Source of the DNA: Acinetobacter pullicarnis
Lineage (GTDB): Bacteria > Pseudomonadota > Gammaproteobacteria > Pseudomonadales > Moraxellaceae
Assembly: GCF_006352475.1 (NCBI RefSeq)
Contig: NZ_VCMZ01000001.1
Coordinates: 2,170,001 to 2,234,000, forward strand
Direction of reading: 5' to 3'
DNA length: 64,000 bases
The stretch's first letter is position 1. The number at the start of each line of letters is the position of its first letter. Under the pieces are notes generated by a model. That model saw only the letters and a list, made by a program, of their open reading frames with translations, was not told the DNA's origin and searched no databases. The position numbers and the translations under genes were made by a program. Positions 47,494-60,055 of this stretch are shown piece after piece.

Positions 47494-47789
47494 TTTGCAT
47501 CCTTTATGCAATGTATATGCCATTTTTCTTAATATAAAACCTGAAACTTAATCTGTGTCACCAATCCTTTTAAGGCAACAAATATCAAGTGCGATCTGTC
47601 CATTCCACTTGATTGTAAAACAAACAAAAATAGATTTATCTCAATGTATTCGCTCTTATGACACATTGCAAGTTTCTTTTTAAAAGCAATAAGCTAGGAT
47701 ATTAGTCTATAAATGAGTAGTTTGAATCTTGCAATGTCTTTCTGGCTGGGGTGGTACTGCTATCTATCTCTTCAAGGTTTGAAGAATGA
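47494..47789. other. Intergenic region upstream of the riboswitch
   Basis: Holds the promoter of the dadA leader RNA (candidate -10 TATACA near 47511-47516 on the minus strand, weak -35) and the 3' end of ispD. No gene seen. Confidence 0.4.
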
Positions 47790-48509
47790 TTAAACGTCTT
47801 GTTGAGACTGTAGAATTAATCTGGCGAGCTCTAAATCTTCAGGATAGGTGATTTTAATATTATCCGAACGACCAGGCACAATTTGCACAGGTGCTGCACA
47901 GTATTCCAAAGCACTGGCTTCATCCGTCACATGCACGGCATCTGCCAAAGCACGTTCAAGTGCAGTTTTTAGCAAAGCAATGCTGGAAATTTGTGGGGTT
48001 TGTGCTTGCCAAAGTTGCTCACGGCTCACTGTTTTTACAATCGAATGATGTTCAGTTGAGCCTAATTTTAAGGTGTCTCTGACTGGTACAGCCAAAATAG
48101 CACTCTGCTTAGAGTACAGTGCCGTTTCGAGCAAAGTGTTTAAATTTTCAATACTTACACAAGGACGTGCTGCATCATGTACCAAAACCAAATCATTTGG
48201 ATCGGCAATATTACTCAGATAGTTTAGCGCATTTAAGACTGAATCTACCCTTTCCGCACCACCTAGACAAAAATGAGCTTTTTCTGCACATGTAAATTTT
48301 AAGCTTTTCGCGACATGGTCATCCGCACTAACTGCCAATACATAACCCGTCAAGGGCAAAGCATTTAATCGACTAACACTGTGTTCAAGTACGGTACGGT
48401 CTTGAATGATCTGATATTGTTTTAAATCAGTGGCCGAAAAACGACGACCTGAACCCGCTGCTGGAATAATGGCCCACAGTTTAATGGAGTTCAGGTGGTG
48501 CATCTTCAT
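47790..48509 (-). CDS. ispD: 2-C-methyl-D-erythritol 4-phosphate cytidylyltransferase
   Basis: Third step of the MEP isoprenoid pathway (CTP + MEP to CDP-ME). N-terminal nucleotide loop AIIPAAGSGRRF, LVHDAARPCVS motif and TDEASALEY near the end. 239 residues. The start overlaps ftsB by 29 bp; a second ATG two codons later is also possible. It is the last gene of the pyrG-kdsA-eno-ftsB-ispD block; ispF is not adjacent. Confidence 0.96.
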   Translation of the reverse strand: MKMHHLNSIKLWAIIPAAGSGRRFSATDLKQYQIIQDRTVLEHSVSRLNALPLTGYVLAVSADDHVAKSLKFTCAEKAHFCLGGAERVDSVLNALNYLSNIADPNDLVLVHDAARPCVSIENLNTLLETALYSKQSAILAVPVRDTLKLGSTEHHSIVKTVSREQLWQAQTPQISSIALLKTALERALADAVHVTDEASALEYCAAPVQIVPGRSDNIKITYPEDLELARLILQSQQDV

Positions 48510-48864
48510 TGGTTCCGATCTCTACGTCAATACTCGAATCAAGTTGTATAGGCTTATATTGGGTACTGATCGTACTCATTTGAATAAATGTTTCATGTGG
48601 TTTGATCAGACCGAGATCTAATCGTGCATGCTCTTCTATGGCTTCTGCACCATTTTTTAAATCAAAGACTTCCGCAGCTAAAACGCGATTATTTTCTTTT
48701 TGTTCTTGGTTGGCTTCGGTTTGAGTTTCAATCTGCTCAAGCAAAGTCTGGTGAGGAAGATAGCCTCCCTCACCCAACCAAAAGTGATATTGCAGCACGG
48801 CGATTATAATAATCGCCAATACTGTCAATACTTTACTCGAAGTTGTTTTAAATACTTCTAACAT
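48481..48864 (-). CDS. ftsB: Cell division protein FtsB
   Basis: Bitopic divisome protein bridging FtsL and FtsQ. Membrane helix at about residues 13-30 (VLTVLAIIIIAVLQYHFW), then a coiled coil (QIETQTEANQEQKENNRVLAAEVFDLKNG) and the typical AIEEHARLDLGLIKPHE motif. 127 residues with a short extra C-terminal tail. Between eno and ispD, the conserved position. Confidence 0.95.
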   Translation of the reverse strand: MLEVFKTTSSKVLTVLAIIIIAVLQYHFWLGEGGYLPHQTLLEQIETQTEANQEQKENNRVLAAEVFDLKNGAEAIEEHARLDLGLIKPHETFIQMSTISTQYKPIQLDSSIDVEIGTNEDAPPELH

Positions 48865-48881
48865 GGGTTGGTTTACACCAA

Positions 48882-51074
<2,193 letters not shown>

Positions 51075-51114
51075 TTAAACGTCCTCATCTGTCCTAAACA
51101 ATTACTGACTCAGC

Positions 51115-52821
<1,707 letters not shown>

Positions 52822-52937
52822 CTATAAAGCAAAGTCAATCAGCATCAATTCATAGAACTGAAAACAATTGATTATTTTATCAACATTTCCGATAAAATAT
52901 TTACATTTGTTTAGAGCGATAAACTCTATAAATTTAC

Positions 52938-52946
52938 TGCTATAAT
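52938..52946 (+). promoter_or_regulatory. Extended -10 promoter
   Basis: TGCTATAAT, a TGn-TATAAT extended -10, 38 bp before the lipoprotein start and in the 228-bp gap to the divergent pyrG. The -35 region is poor, as expected for such promoters. Confidence 0.65.
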
Positions 52947-52983
52947 ACGTTGACATTTTTGATTCAATTTTCTTTGAGTAATT

Positions 52984-53418
52984 ATGAATAAAAAACTTTT
53001 AATCTGTGGCCTTGTGGCTACAGCACTCCTCGTGACTGCCTGCGTAAAAAAGAAAGCACCGCAAGAAGAGGAAACTCAAACTGCTGAAGTTGCATCTCAG
53101 CCTGCTGCACAATTTGAAAGCTTGAAAAGTGTTGAGCAAGAACAACCTACTCAAGTAGAAATTCCAACACATGTTGAAGCAGAACCCGTTAGACATAATC
53201 CTGAAGTTCAGCCTAACATCATCAATACGCCAGACAATGCTGCGACTGAGGTAAAACCAGTGGTTGCGAAACCTGAGCCAAAACCAGCCAAAGCTGATGT
53301 TGTGAAAGAAACTGCAGAACCGACACGCCAAACCAGTACTAAATCATCAACTTCACAGTCTGAAGCTGATGCGATTGCTGCCGCAATGGCTGCTGCTGCG
53401 CCTGCATTAAAAAACTAA
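52984..53418 (+). CDS. Small Ala/Pro-rich lipoprotein
   Basis: 144 residues. Signal peptide with lipobox VTAC (Cys20), then KKKAPQEEE and a low-complexity Glu/Pro/Lys/Val-rich stem ending in an Ala-rich tail (ADAIAAAMAAAAPALKN). No folded domain visible; perhaps a spacer or a peptidoglycan- or envelope-linked stalk. Function unknown. Its own promoter and terminator. Confidence 0.8.
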   Translation: MNKKLLICGLVATALLVTACVKKKAPQEEETQTAEVASQPAAQFESLKSVEQEQPTQVEIPTHVEAEPVRHNPEVQPNIINTPDNAATEVKPVVAKPEPKPAKADVVKETAEPTRQTSTKSSTSQSEADAIAAAMAAAAPALKN

Positions 53419-53468
53419 GTTAACCGCTAAGCCTATTTCAATGGCTGACGTTGAATGACTTAACGTAT

Positions 53469-53497
53469 AAGAGGAACTCAATTGTTCCTCTTTTTTT
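53469..53497. terminator. Bidirectional terminator
   Basis: AAGAGGAAC / GTTCCTCTT stem, loop TCAATT, followed by seven Ts. Convergent with ybaK. Confidence 0.93.
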
Positions 53498-53550
53498 ATC
53501 GCTGGTCTTTTATTCCAATACGTCTTGCGCACTGAACAATCATCCCTCAC

Positions 53551-54021
53551 TTAGTCTGCATCGACAATATCTGCAAAAGCTGCATTTAAAACCTGTTGCA
53601 GTGCATTCGGATGCACCCCGATATCAAGACCACGCTTTCCACCGCTCACATAAATCTTTTCTAATTCAGTCGCCTGCTGATCTAATACTGTTTTCAAGCG
53701 CTTTTTCTGGCCAAAAGGACTGATCCCACCCACCAAGTAGCCCGTGAGCCGCTCTGCATCTTTGACGTCTGCCATATGCAGTTTTTTACAACCGAGCGCT
53801 GCTGCAACTTTTTTTAAGCTGAGCTGATATTGAACCGGGATGACAGCAATATAGAAGTTTTTATCATCAGTCACCAGCAGTGTCTTAAAGACCTCTTCAA
53901 CAGACAGTCCTAGTTTTTCTGCGGCTTCTAAACCAAAATTTTTGACATTTGGATCATGTTGATACTCATGAATACTAAATGCTATTTTTTGAGATTGCAG
54001 TATTTTACAGGCTGGAGTCAT
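53551..54021 (-). CDS. ybaK: Cys-tRNA(Pro)/Cys-tRNA(Cys) deacylase YbaK
   Basis: Trans-editing enzyme that hydrolyses mischarged Cys-tRNA(Pro). 156 residues from ATG 54021 (a start four codons earlier is open). Core motifs VFKTLLVTDDKNFYIAVIPV, LSLKKVAAALGCKK and GYLVGGISPFGQKK (conserved GGISPFG) are as in the family; the Lys in FKTLLV is the usual catalytic residue. Confidence 0.93.
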   Translation of the reverse strand: MTPACKILQSQKIAFSIHEYQHDPNVKNFGLEAAEKLGLSVEEVFKTLLVTDDKNFYIAVIPVQYQLSLKKVAAALGCKKLHMADVKDAERLTGYLVGGISPFGQKKRLKTVLDQQATELEKIYVSGGKRGLDIGVHPNALQQVLNAAFADIVDAD

Positions 54022-54160
54022 CTTGCTAAGCACTCAAATCAAAGGCGTTGATTATACTAAATTCATTTTAATTTTCAGCAAAACTTAAGATTTAAGCCTT
54101 ATAAAGCTTCTTTGCCGCACTTTTTGATGCATTTAAGTTAAATGATCAAGGAGAAAGAGT

Positions 54161-54189
54161 GTCAATCTACAACTCTCTTGCAGATTGAC
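54161..54189. promoter_or_regulatory. Inverted repeat at the promoter of the PAP2 gene
   Basis: GTCAATCT (54161-54168) and AGATTGAC (54182-54189) flank 13 nt, and TATAAT (54192-54197) follows at once. An operator for a dimeric repressor overlapping the promoter spacer would look like this. The gene starts 71 bp later. Confidence 0.5.
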
Positions 54190-54267
54190 CGTATAATGTC
54201 GCGCTTTATCTAATCTTGATGTTGTGATGATCAATAATCATTGGGACATTTTAATCAAGGAGCAAAA

Positions 54268-54864
54268 ATGTCAGTTGAAATGCTAAATTACCAATTATTT
54301 AATTATCTCAATGCACCAGCAACCGCAAGTCATACAGATATTTATTTTGGTATTTTTATGGCCAATGACACCTTGTATATTTTATTGCTCTTTTTGGCCA
54401 TGACCTGGTTCCTTGGCAGCTATCAATCCAAGGCCTTGGCACTCAAAGCGGTACTCACCACAATCACCGCACTGTTAATTGGTTATGTTATTTCGCTGGG
54501 GTATTATCATCCAAGACCCTTTATGCTCGACATGGGCAACACCTTGATTAAACATGCACCTACTGCATCTTTCCCAAGTAATCATATGCTGATCTTTAGC
54601 AGCGTGGCATTTTCCTATATCTTTGCAAAACAGCTTAAATTTGGACTAAGTTTATTTGGTTTTGCGCTGTTAGTTGCATGGTCTAGAATTTATGTGGGCG
54701 TACACTTTCCGATGGATATGTTAGGGGCTATATGTGTCGCTTTGATGACAAATGTCTTGCTGCAATGGATCTGGAATCGTTACCAAGATCCGATTATGAA
54801 CTTCTGCCTCAAAATTTATCATCTCTGTTTTAATGCAATTTTAAAAAGAGGCTGGATTAGATAA
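54268..54864 (+). CDS. PAP2-family undecaprenyl-diphosphatase-like enzyme
   Basis: 198 residues from ATG 54268 (AAGGAG 6 nt upstream). Five to six membrane helices with the three PAP2 phosphatase motifs: KxxxxxxRP-like YYHPRPF, PTASFPSNHM (PSNH) and SRIYVGVHFPMDML (SR...H..xD). The closest group is BcrC-type C55-PP phosphatase, which recycles the peptidoglycan carrier lipid. An alternative is another lipid phosphatase serving the downstream lipid operon. Confidence 0.9.
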   Translation: MSVEMLNYQLFNYLNAPATASHTDIYFGIFMANDTLYILLLFLAMTWFLGSYQSKALALKAVLTTITALLIGYVISLGYYHPRPFMLDMGNTLIKHAPTASFPSNHMLIFSSVAFSYIFAKQLKFGLSLFGFALLVAWSRIYVGVHFPMDMLGAICVALMTNVLLQWIWNRYQDPIMNFCLKIYHLCFNAILKRGWIR

Positions 54865-55019
54865 GGGCTGTACAGCCTTGTTATTCCAATAAAAAAAGAT
54901 ATGCATTTGTTGTGTTTTTAACCCCTCAGTACAAGTGCATACCATTGAAATAATTTAAGATTCATTTACCTGATAGATAAAAATTGAATGTTTTCTTTAA
55001 AAGAAATTCGATAAAACTT

Positions 55020-55048
55020 GAGTTTAATCATCTAACTTGATTAAACTC
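55020..55048 (+). promoter_or_regulatory. Perfect 10-bp inverted repeat before the lipid operon
   Basis: GAGTTTAATC (55020-55029) and GATTAAACTC (55039-55048) around 9 nt, 27 bp before the first gene's ATG. T-rich bases follow. It could be an operator or a leaky terminator/attenuator controlling the operon. Confidence 0.6.
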
Positions 55049-55075
55049 TTTATAAGATACTACGTCACAATAACA

Positions 55076-55702
55076 ATGCCATCTATCTATCAACTCAAAC
55101 CTATTTTCCAAAATGTGCTACGCCCCCTCGTTAAAAAACTATATCAACTGGGCGTAACTGCAAATCAAGTCACCTTATCTGCAATGATTATTTCAGTGCT
55201 GCTTGGTCTGTTCCTCTACTTACAAGCAGCAACCTCACCACTGATTTGGCTGTTATTTCCGGTATGGATGTTACTGCGAATGGCCTTTAATGCTGTCGAT
55301 GGCATGCTGGCACGTGAATTTAATCAGCAATCTAAGCTCGGGGCTTTTTATAATGAACTCAGTGATGTCATCTCAGACAGTGCACTGTATTTAAGTTTTT
55401 TATGTATTGCTTGGCTCTCTGCCGAACTGCTGTTGCTCATGTGCTTTCTTGCAATTTTATCTGAATATGCTGGGGTGATGGCGCCCTTGGTGGGTGCTGA
55501 ACGTCGTTATGATGGGCCAATGGGCAAAAGTGATCGCGCGTTTTGCTTAAGCCTGTTGGCAATTCTCATCTATCTCTCCTCCCTCCTTCCTGACCTGCAT
55601 CAACGGATGGCTTATCTCGCTAACGGTTTAATCATTCTGATTATTTTACTATTACTCCTGACGACTTTTAATCGAATCAAAAAAAGCATTAATTTACCTT
55701 AA
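55076..55702 (+). CDS. CDP-alcohol phosphatidyltransferase (YnbA-like)
   Basis: Transfers a phosphatidyl group from CDP-diacylglycerol to an alcohol, in the inner membrane. 208 residues, several membrane helices. The family motif reads NAVDGMLAREFNQQSKLG then NELSD, i.e. N-x2-DG-x2-AR-x8-G-x3-N-x3-D: the first and third aspartates of the canonical site are Asn. As I recall, E. coli YnbA shares these Asn. The start at 55076 (PSIYQLKPIFQ) fits the family; a TTG at 55037 is within the inverted repeat. First gene of the operon; alcohol acceptor unknown. Confidence 0.9.
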   Translation: MPSIYQLKPIFQNVLRPLVKKLYQLGVTANQVTLSAMIISVLLGLFLYLQAATSPLIWLLFPVWMLLRMAFNAVDGMLAREFNQQSKLGAFYNELSDVISDSALYLSFLCIAWLSAELLLLMCFLAILSEYAGVMAPLVGAERRYDGPMGKSDRAFCLSLLAILIYLSSLLPDLHQRMAYLANGLIILIILLLLLTTFNRIKKSINLP

Positions 55703-55727
55703 TTATCAATATTACTTTGGAATCAAA

Positions 55728-57479
55728 ATGATGCATAACAACTCAGAACAAACTTTTATTACACATGACGGCACATCACTCTTTTATCAACATTGGGCCA
55801 GCACCCAACCTGATTCAGAAAAGAAAGCTATTCTGCTATTTCATCGCGGGCATGAACACGCTGGCCGTATGGCACATTTAATTGAGGAACTCAAACTTCC
55901 CGCCTATGATTTTTTCGCTTGGGATGCTCGTGGTCATGGAAAGTCACCAGGTGAACGTGGGGACGCACCCAGTTTTTCAGTCTGTGTAAAAGATATTCAG
56001 TATTTTGTGCAGCACATTGCGACGGAATACAACATTCAAATTCATAATATTGCGGTGATTGGTCAGAGTGTAGGTGCTGTCTTGGCCGCCACTTGGGTAC
56101 ATGACTATGCGCCCAAAATTCGTGCACTGTGTTTGGCATCACCAGCCTTCGATATCAAACTTTATGTACCTTTGGCCCGACCTGGCCTCAGCTTAATGAA
56201 TAAGCTGCGTGGTAATTTCTTTATTAATAGCTATGTTAAATCCAAAATGCTCACCCACGATCTAGAACGTGCAGCGAGCTATGATACTGATCCACTGATT
56301 GCACGTGCCATTTCCGTTCGTATGTTGCTTGGCCTCTATCAAGCTGCGGATCGTATTGTCGATGATGCGCAACATATTTTCGTACCCACCCAAATCCTTT
56401 GCTCTGGTTCAGATTTTGTGGTCACGCAAGCACCACAACATAAGTTCTATCAAAAATTGCCACATCCACACAAAGAGTTCCACATATTAGAAGGCTTTTA
56501 TCACGATACTTTAGGTGAAAAAGGCCGTCATGTGGCAATCGAAAAAATACGCAGATTTATTTTGCAATGTTTTGCCCAAGACTACCAAGCCCCAGATGTA
56601 TTACATGCCGACAAAATGGGACCAAGCTGTGCTATCGCAGAGCAGCTTAGCGCTCCTCTACCAGAAAAATCGTTAAAACAAGTTTTTTGGCAACTGACCA
56701 AAAGAAATCTTAAAATTGGCAGTTATTTTTCTAAAGGCCTAAAAATTGGCGAAGATACTGGTTATGACTCCGGTAGCACCTTAGATTTTGTTTATCGCAA
56801 TCAAGCAGAAAGCCGTAATCCACTGGGTAAAATCATTGATCGCCAATATTTAAATGCGATCGGCTGGAAAGGGATTCGTGTTCGCAAACAGCATATCGAA
56901 CAACTACTACAAAAATACGCGCAGACTTTGACGCAAGCCAATCAACCATTACGCATCCTCGATATTGCCTCTGGGCATGGTCGCTATATTTTAGATGCCG
57001 TCAAAAGTTTGACTCAGCAGCCAGAATCGATTTTATTGCGTGACTATAGTGAGTTGAATGTAAAGGCTGGCCAGAAACTCATCTCTGACCGTGGTTTAGC
57101 AACCATCGCACAGTTTGTTCAAGCTGATGCATTTGATCAAGTTTCACTGGCGACCATTGCACCCAAAGTCAATTTGGCTGTGGTGTCTGGCCTATATGAG
57201 CTATTTAGTGATAATACCCTTTTAACACAGTCACTCAGCGGCTTAAGCGCTGCTGTCACTCAAGGTGGCTATTTAATTTACACCGGTCAAATCTGGCATC
57301 CACAACAAGAATTCATTGCACGCGCCTTAACTTCGCATCGCCAAGGAGATGCTTGGGTGATGCGCTTACGCTCTCAAGCAGAAATGGATGCCTTGGTTGA
57401 GCAAGCTGGCTTTAAAAAAGTTGACCAATGCATTGATGAATTTGGCATATTTACCGTCTCTGTTGCGCAGAAACTGTAA
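55728..57479 (+). CDS. Alpha/beta hydrolase-methyltransferase fusion (YnbC-like)
   Basis: 583 residues with two enzymes. Residues 1-285: serine hydrolase of the monoacylglycerol-lipase type (Ser114 in IGQSVGAVLA, Asp229 in CSGSDFVV, His259 in GFYHDTLGE). Residues 330-583: class I SAM-dependent methyltransferase with motif I LDIASGHGRYILDAV at 411-425. The same fusion is known in E. coli YnbC. It could deacylate a lipid intermediate and methylate a head group; neither substrate is known. 25 bp after the first gene. Confidence 0.9.
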   Translation: MMHNNSEQTFITHDGTSLFYQHWASTQPDSEKKAILLFHRGHEHAGRMAHLIEELKLPAYDFFAWDARGHGKSPGERGDAPSFSVCVKDIQYFVQHIATEYNIQIHNIAVIGQSVGAVLAATWVHDYAPKIRALCLASPAFDIKLYVPLARPGLSLMNKLRGNFFINSYVKSKMLTHDLERAASYDTDPLIARAISVRMLLGLYQAADRIVDDAQHIFVPTQILCSGSDFVVTQAPQHKFYQKLPHPHKEFHILEGFYHDTLGEKGRHVAIEKIRRFILQCFAQDYQAPDVLHADKMGPSCAIAEQLSAPLPEKSLKQVFWQLTKRNLKIGSYFSKGLKIGEDTGYDSGSTLDFVYRNQAESRNPLGKIIDRQYLNAIGWKGIRVRKQHIEQLLQKYAQTLTQANQPLRILDIASGHGRYILDAVKSLTQQPESILLRDYSELNVKAGQKLISDRGLATIAQFVQADAFDQVSLATIAPKVNLAVVSGLYELFSDNTLLTQSLSGLSAAVTQGGYLIYTGQIWHPQQEFIARALTSHRQGDAWVMRLRSQAEMDALVEQAGFKKVDQCIDEFGIFTVSVAQKL

Positions 57480-57542
57480 TTCAGATGATCTAAATCGCGC
57501 ACATTTTATCTTTACTGATCATTACTGGAATGCAAAATCGCA

Positions 57543-58907
57543 ATGATGCATACGCTTGATAAACAATCAGGAACATGGAAATGGGGAATATTCGGGCTTG
57601 CCCTATTGGCTCCATTTTTCTTTTTAAGTTATGGCTTTGCCAATCATTATGCCGCCAACCTCAAGGCTGTGCCAAGCATCATGTTTGCATGGGAAGCTGA
57701 TATTCCATTATGGCCTTGGAGCATTGTTCCTTATTGGTCAATTGATTTGTTTTATGGCCTATCGCTGCTGCTGTGTTGGAATAAATTTGAGCTCAAACAG
57801 CAAATGCTTAGGCTATTCTCAGCGCAAATCATTGCTGTGAGTTGCTTTTTACTCTTCCCACTCAAATTTAGTTTAGTACGCCCGGAACTCTCTGGCTTTT
57901 TTGGTTTATGGTTTGATGTATTAATGGGCTTTGACCAGCCTTTTAATCAAGCCCCTTCATTACATATCGTCTTATTGGTGATTCTTTGGGATTTTTACCG
58001 CAGGCATGTGAATGGCAGTTGGAAATTATGGGTTGATTGTTGGTCTTTTCTGATCGGGCTTTCTGTACTCACCACTTGGCAACATCATTTTATTGATATC
58101 CCAACGGGCATATTGGTTGGTGCCTTCTGTTTATGGCTCTTTCCGCTTCAGGTCAAAGCACCCTATTCCGCTCAAAAGCAACCGCAACATACGAAACGAC
58201 ATGCGCGACTAGCACTATTATATAGCCTTGCCGCCATCCTCCTTTGCTTTGTGGCTTATCTATTGAAAGGTTGGGCTTTGTGGTTACTGTATCCCAGCTT
58301 AAGTTTAATTCTAGTCGCATGTGCTTATGTTTTGGATCGCCCTCACTTTTTCCAAAAAGACCCACAAGGACAAATCAGTGCTGCTGCACAAATTCTATTT
58401 GCCCCCTATTTTCTCTGCGCTTGGTTAAATAGCCGAATCTGGACCAAGGCGCATCCTGAAGATTCATTCATCGTGACCTTGGGTTCAGTCGAATTGTATT
58501 TGGGACGTATTCCATCAATGCAACATGCTAAAAGCTTTGATGCTTTATTCGATTGTTGTGCTGAACTCCCACGCCCAAATCATCCGCATCATTATGCAAG
58601 CTATAGTTTAGATTTAACCACTGTACAGGCAATGCAATTACAATGTGCTGTAAATGAACTAGATCACGCCATAAATACCCTTACCCATCACACATCACCA
58701 CAAAAGATTTTAGTTTTTTGTGCCTTAGGCTATTCGAGAAGTAGTTGCACGCTGGTGGCATGGTTGCTGACGCATCACAATGCTGATTCCGTCGCTGAGG
58801 CAATCAGCATCATACAAAATGCACGACCGTGGATTGTGATTAATCCTGCGCAACACCTTGAACTTGAGCAGTTTCATCTGATGTTACAGGGGGCACAATC
58901 ATGTTAA
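57543..58907 (+). CDS. PAP2-like phosphatase fused to dual-specificity phosphatase (YnbD-like)
   Basis: 454 residues. N-terminal membrane part with PAP2-type features (PSLH at 138-141, HHFID at 181-185) and about six helices, more helices to about residue 260, then a soluble dual-specificity/tyrosine phosphatase domain with the catalytic loop FCALGYSRSS (Cys393, Arg399: C-x5-R) and an Asp upstream. Known in E. coli YnbD. It probably removes phosphate from lipid phosphates such as phosphatidylglycerol-phosphate-like intermediates. Overlaps the next gene. Confidence 0.9.
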   Translation: MMHTLDKQSGTWKWGIFGLALLAPFFFLSYGFANHYAANLKAVPSIMFAWEADIPLWPWSIVPYWSIDLFYGLSLLLCWNKFELKQQMLRLFSAQIIAVSCFLLFPLKFSLVRPELSGFFGLWFDVLMGFDQPFNQAPSLHIVLLVILWDFYRRHVNGSWKLWVDCWSFLIGLSVLTTWQHHFIDIPTGILVGAFCLWLFPLQVKAPYSAQKQPQHTKRHARLALLYSLAAILLCFVAYLLKGWALWLLYPSLSLILVACAYVLDRPHFFQKDPQGQISAAAQILFAPYFLCAWLNSRIWTKAHPEDSFIVTLGSVELYLGRIPSMQHAKSFDALFDCCAELPRPNHPHHYASYSLDLTTVQAMQLQCAVNELDHAINTLTHHTSPQKILVFCALGYSRSSCTLVAWLLTHHNADSVAEAISIIQNARPWIVINPAQHLELEQFHLMLQGAQSC

Positions 58908-59347
58908 TGCAATTACGTGTGCTATCAAAATTACTGTCTGCAACACGAGGTCTGTGCTGCTCGGCTTATCTGTGTTTTGCCTTGGCAATGCTCCCACTTA
59001 TGTTTTATATGTGGCACGACATGATTTGGTGGGCTTACTTACTGAGTATTATGGCTTTGTGTTTGACTCAACATTTTTTATGCATTCGCATACAATTTGA
59101 TGTCGACCTGCTGAACATGATGACGACAACTGCTGACAGCAAAAATGAGACTGCTTCACTCACCGAATTAACCACGCAACTCGACCATGCTTTGGTCGAC
59201 TTACAACTGATTCCACCCAAAAAAATAGGCCGTAATTGGAATCTACGTATGCAAGGCTGTATGCGTTTGTTTAAAATACAGATCACTTTACTTATACTTC
59301 AATACATTATATTTATTTTCTTGATTAAACGTCTTATTCAACAATAA
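58901..59347 (+). CDS. Small membrane protein of the lipid operon, 148 aa
   Basis: Start overlaps the preceding stop by 7 bp. Three membrane helices (residues about 22-38, 42-62, 130-145), with a cytosolic or periplasmic loop between that is acidic and Thr-rich (MTTTADSKNETASLTEL). No family recognised. Probably a scaffold or accessory protein of the operon. Confidence 0.75.
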   Translation: MLMQLRVLSKLLSATRGLCCSAYLCFALAMLPLMFYMWHDMIWWAYLLSIMALCLTQHFLCIRIQFDVDLLNMMTTTADSKNETASLTELTTQLDHALVDLQLIPPKKIGRNWNLRMQGCMRLFKIQITLLILQYIIFIFLIKRLIQQ

Positions 59348-59365
59348 TTTCACCTAGGCCTCATT

Positions 59366-60055
59366 ATGAACAGTAACTTGCCCACGCCTTCAAGTGGAAC
59401 CACCAAAAAGACTGCGATAATCTCACAGCAGATTGCTCGTTTTATTGCATTTTTAACACGTCGAAGTGCTCGATTACTGACTGGCGCAAGAAGCGTTTGG
59501 CTTGGCTGTGAACCTGATTTAAAGCAGCGCATTTACTATGCAAATCATAATAGCCATATCGATTTCATTCTTTTATGGTCGTCATTGCCTAAACCCATCC
59601 GCAGAAAAACACGTCCTGTGGCTGCATCAGATTATTGGAATAAAGATGGAATACGTCGCTTTCTGATTCAAGATACTTTTAATGGGGTGACCATAAAGCG
59701 CAATCGTGAAAATAATGCAGATCCATTACAGCCCATTAAAGATGTACTCAGTGATGGTTATTCAATTATTTTCTTTCCTGAAGGAACTCGAAACTTAGAT
59801 GATGATGTTGACCTGCTAAAATTTAAAAGTGGTCTTTATAATTTACATAAACAGTTTCCTGAAATTGAAATTATACCGGTCTGGATTTCAAACTTAAGAA
59901 GAGTGATGCCGAAGGGGGCTCTTATTCCACTTCCATTGTTGTCAACGGTTTGTTTTGGTGCACCACTTGAATCGCATTTAGACATGGATAAAGCAGAATT
60001 TTTAGATTATGCCCAAGATGCATTAATCAAATTAAAAAAGGCTGAAAACCAATGA
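59366..60055 (+). CDS. PlsC-like 1-acylglycerol-phosphate acyltransferase
   Basis: 229 residues. Acyltransferase motif I NHNSHID (H61-x4-D66) and motif III FPEGTR (137-142). The PlsC family adds the second fatty acid to lysophosphatidic acid or a similar acceptor. Operon with a CdsA-like gene suggests it makes the precursor for CDP-lipid formation. Not the housekeeping plsC by position; acceptor unknown. Confidence 0.92.
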   Translation: MNSNLPTPSSGTTKKTAIISQQIARFIAFLTRRSARLLTGARSVWLGCEPDLKQRIYYANHNSHIDFILLWSSLPKPIRRKTRPVAASDYWNKDGIRRFLIQDTFNGVTIKRNRENNADPLQPIKDVLSDGYSIIFFPEGTRNLDDDVDLLKFKSGLYNLHKQFPEIEIIPVWISNLRRVMPKGALIPLPLLSTVCFGAPLESHLDMDKAEFLDYAQDALIKLKKAENQ

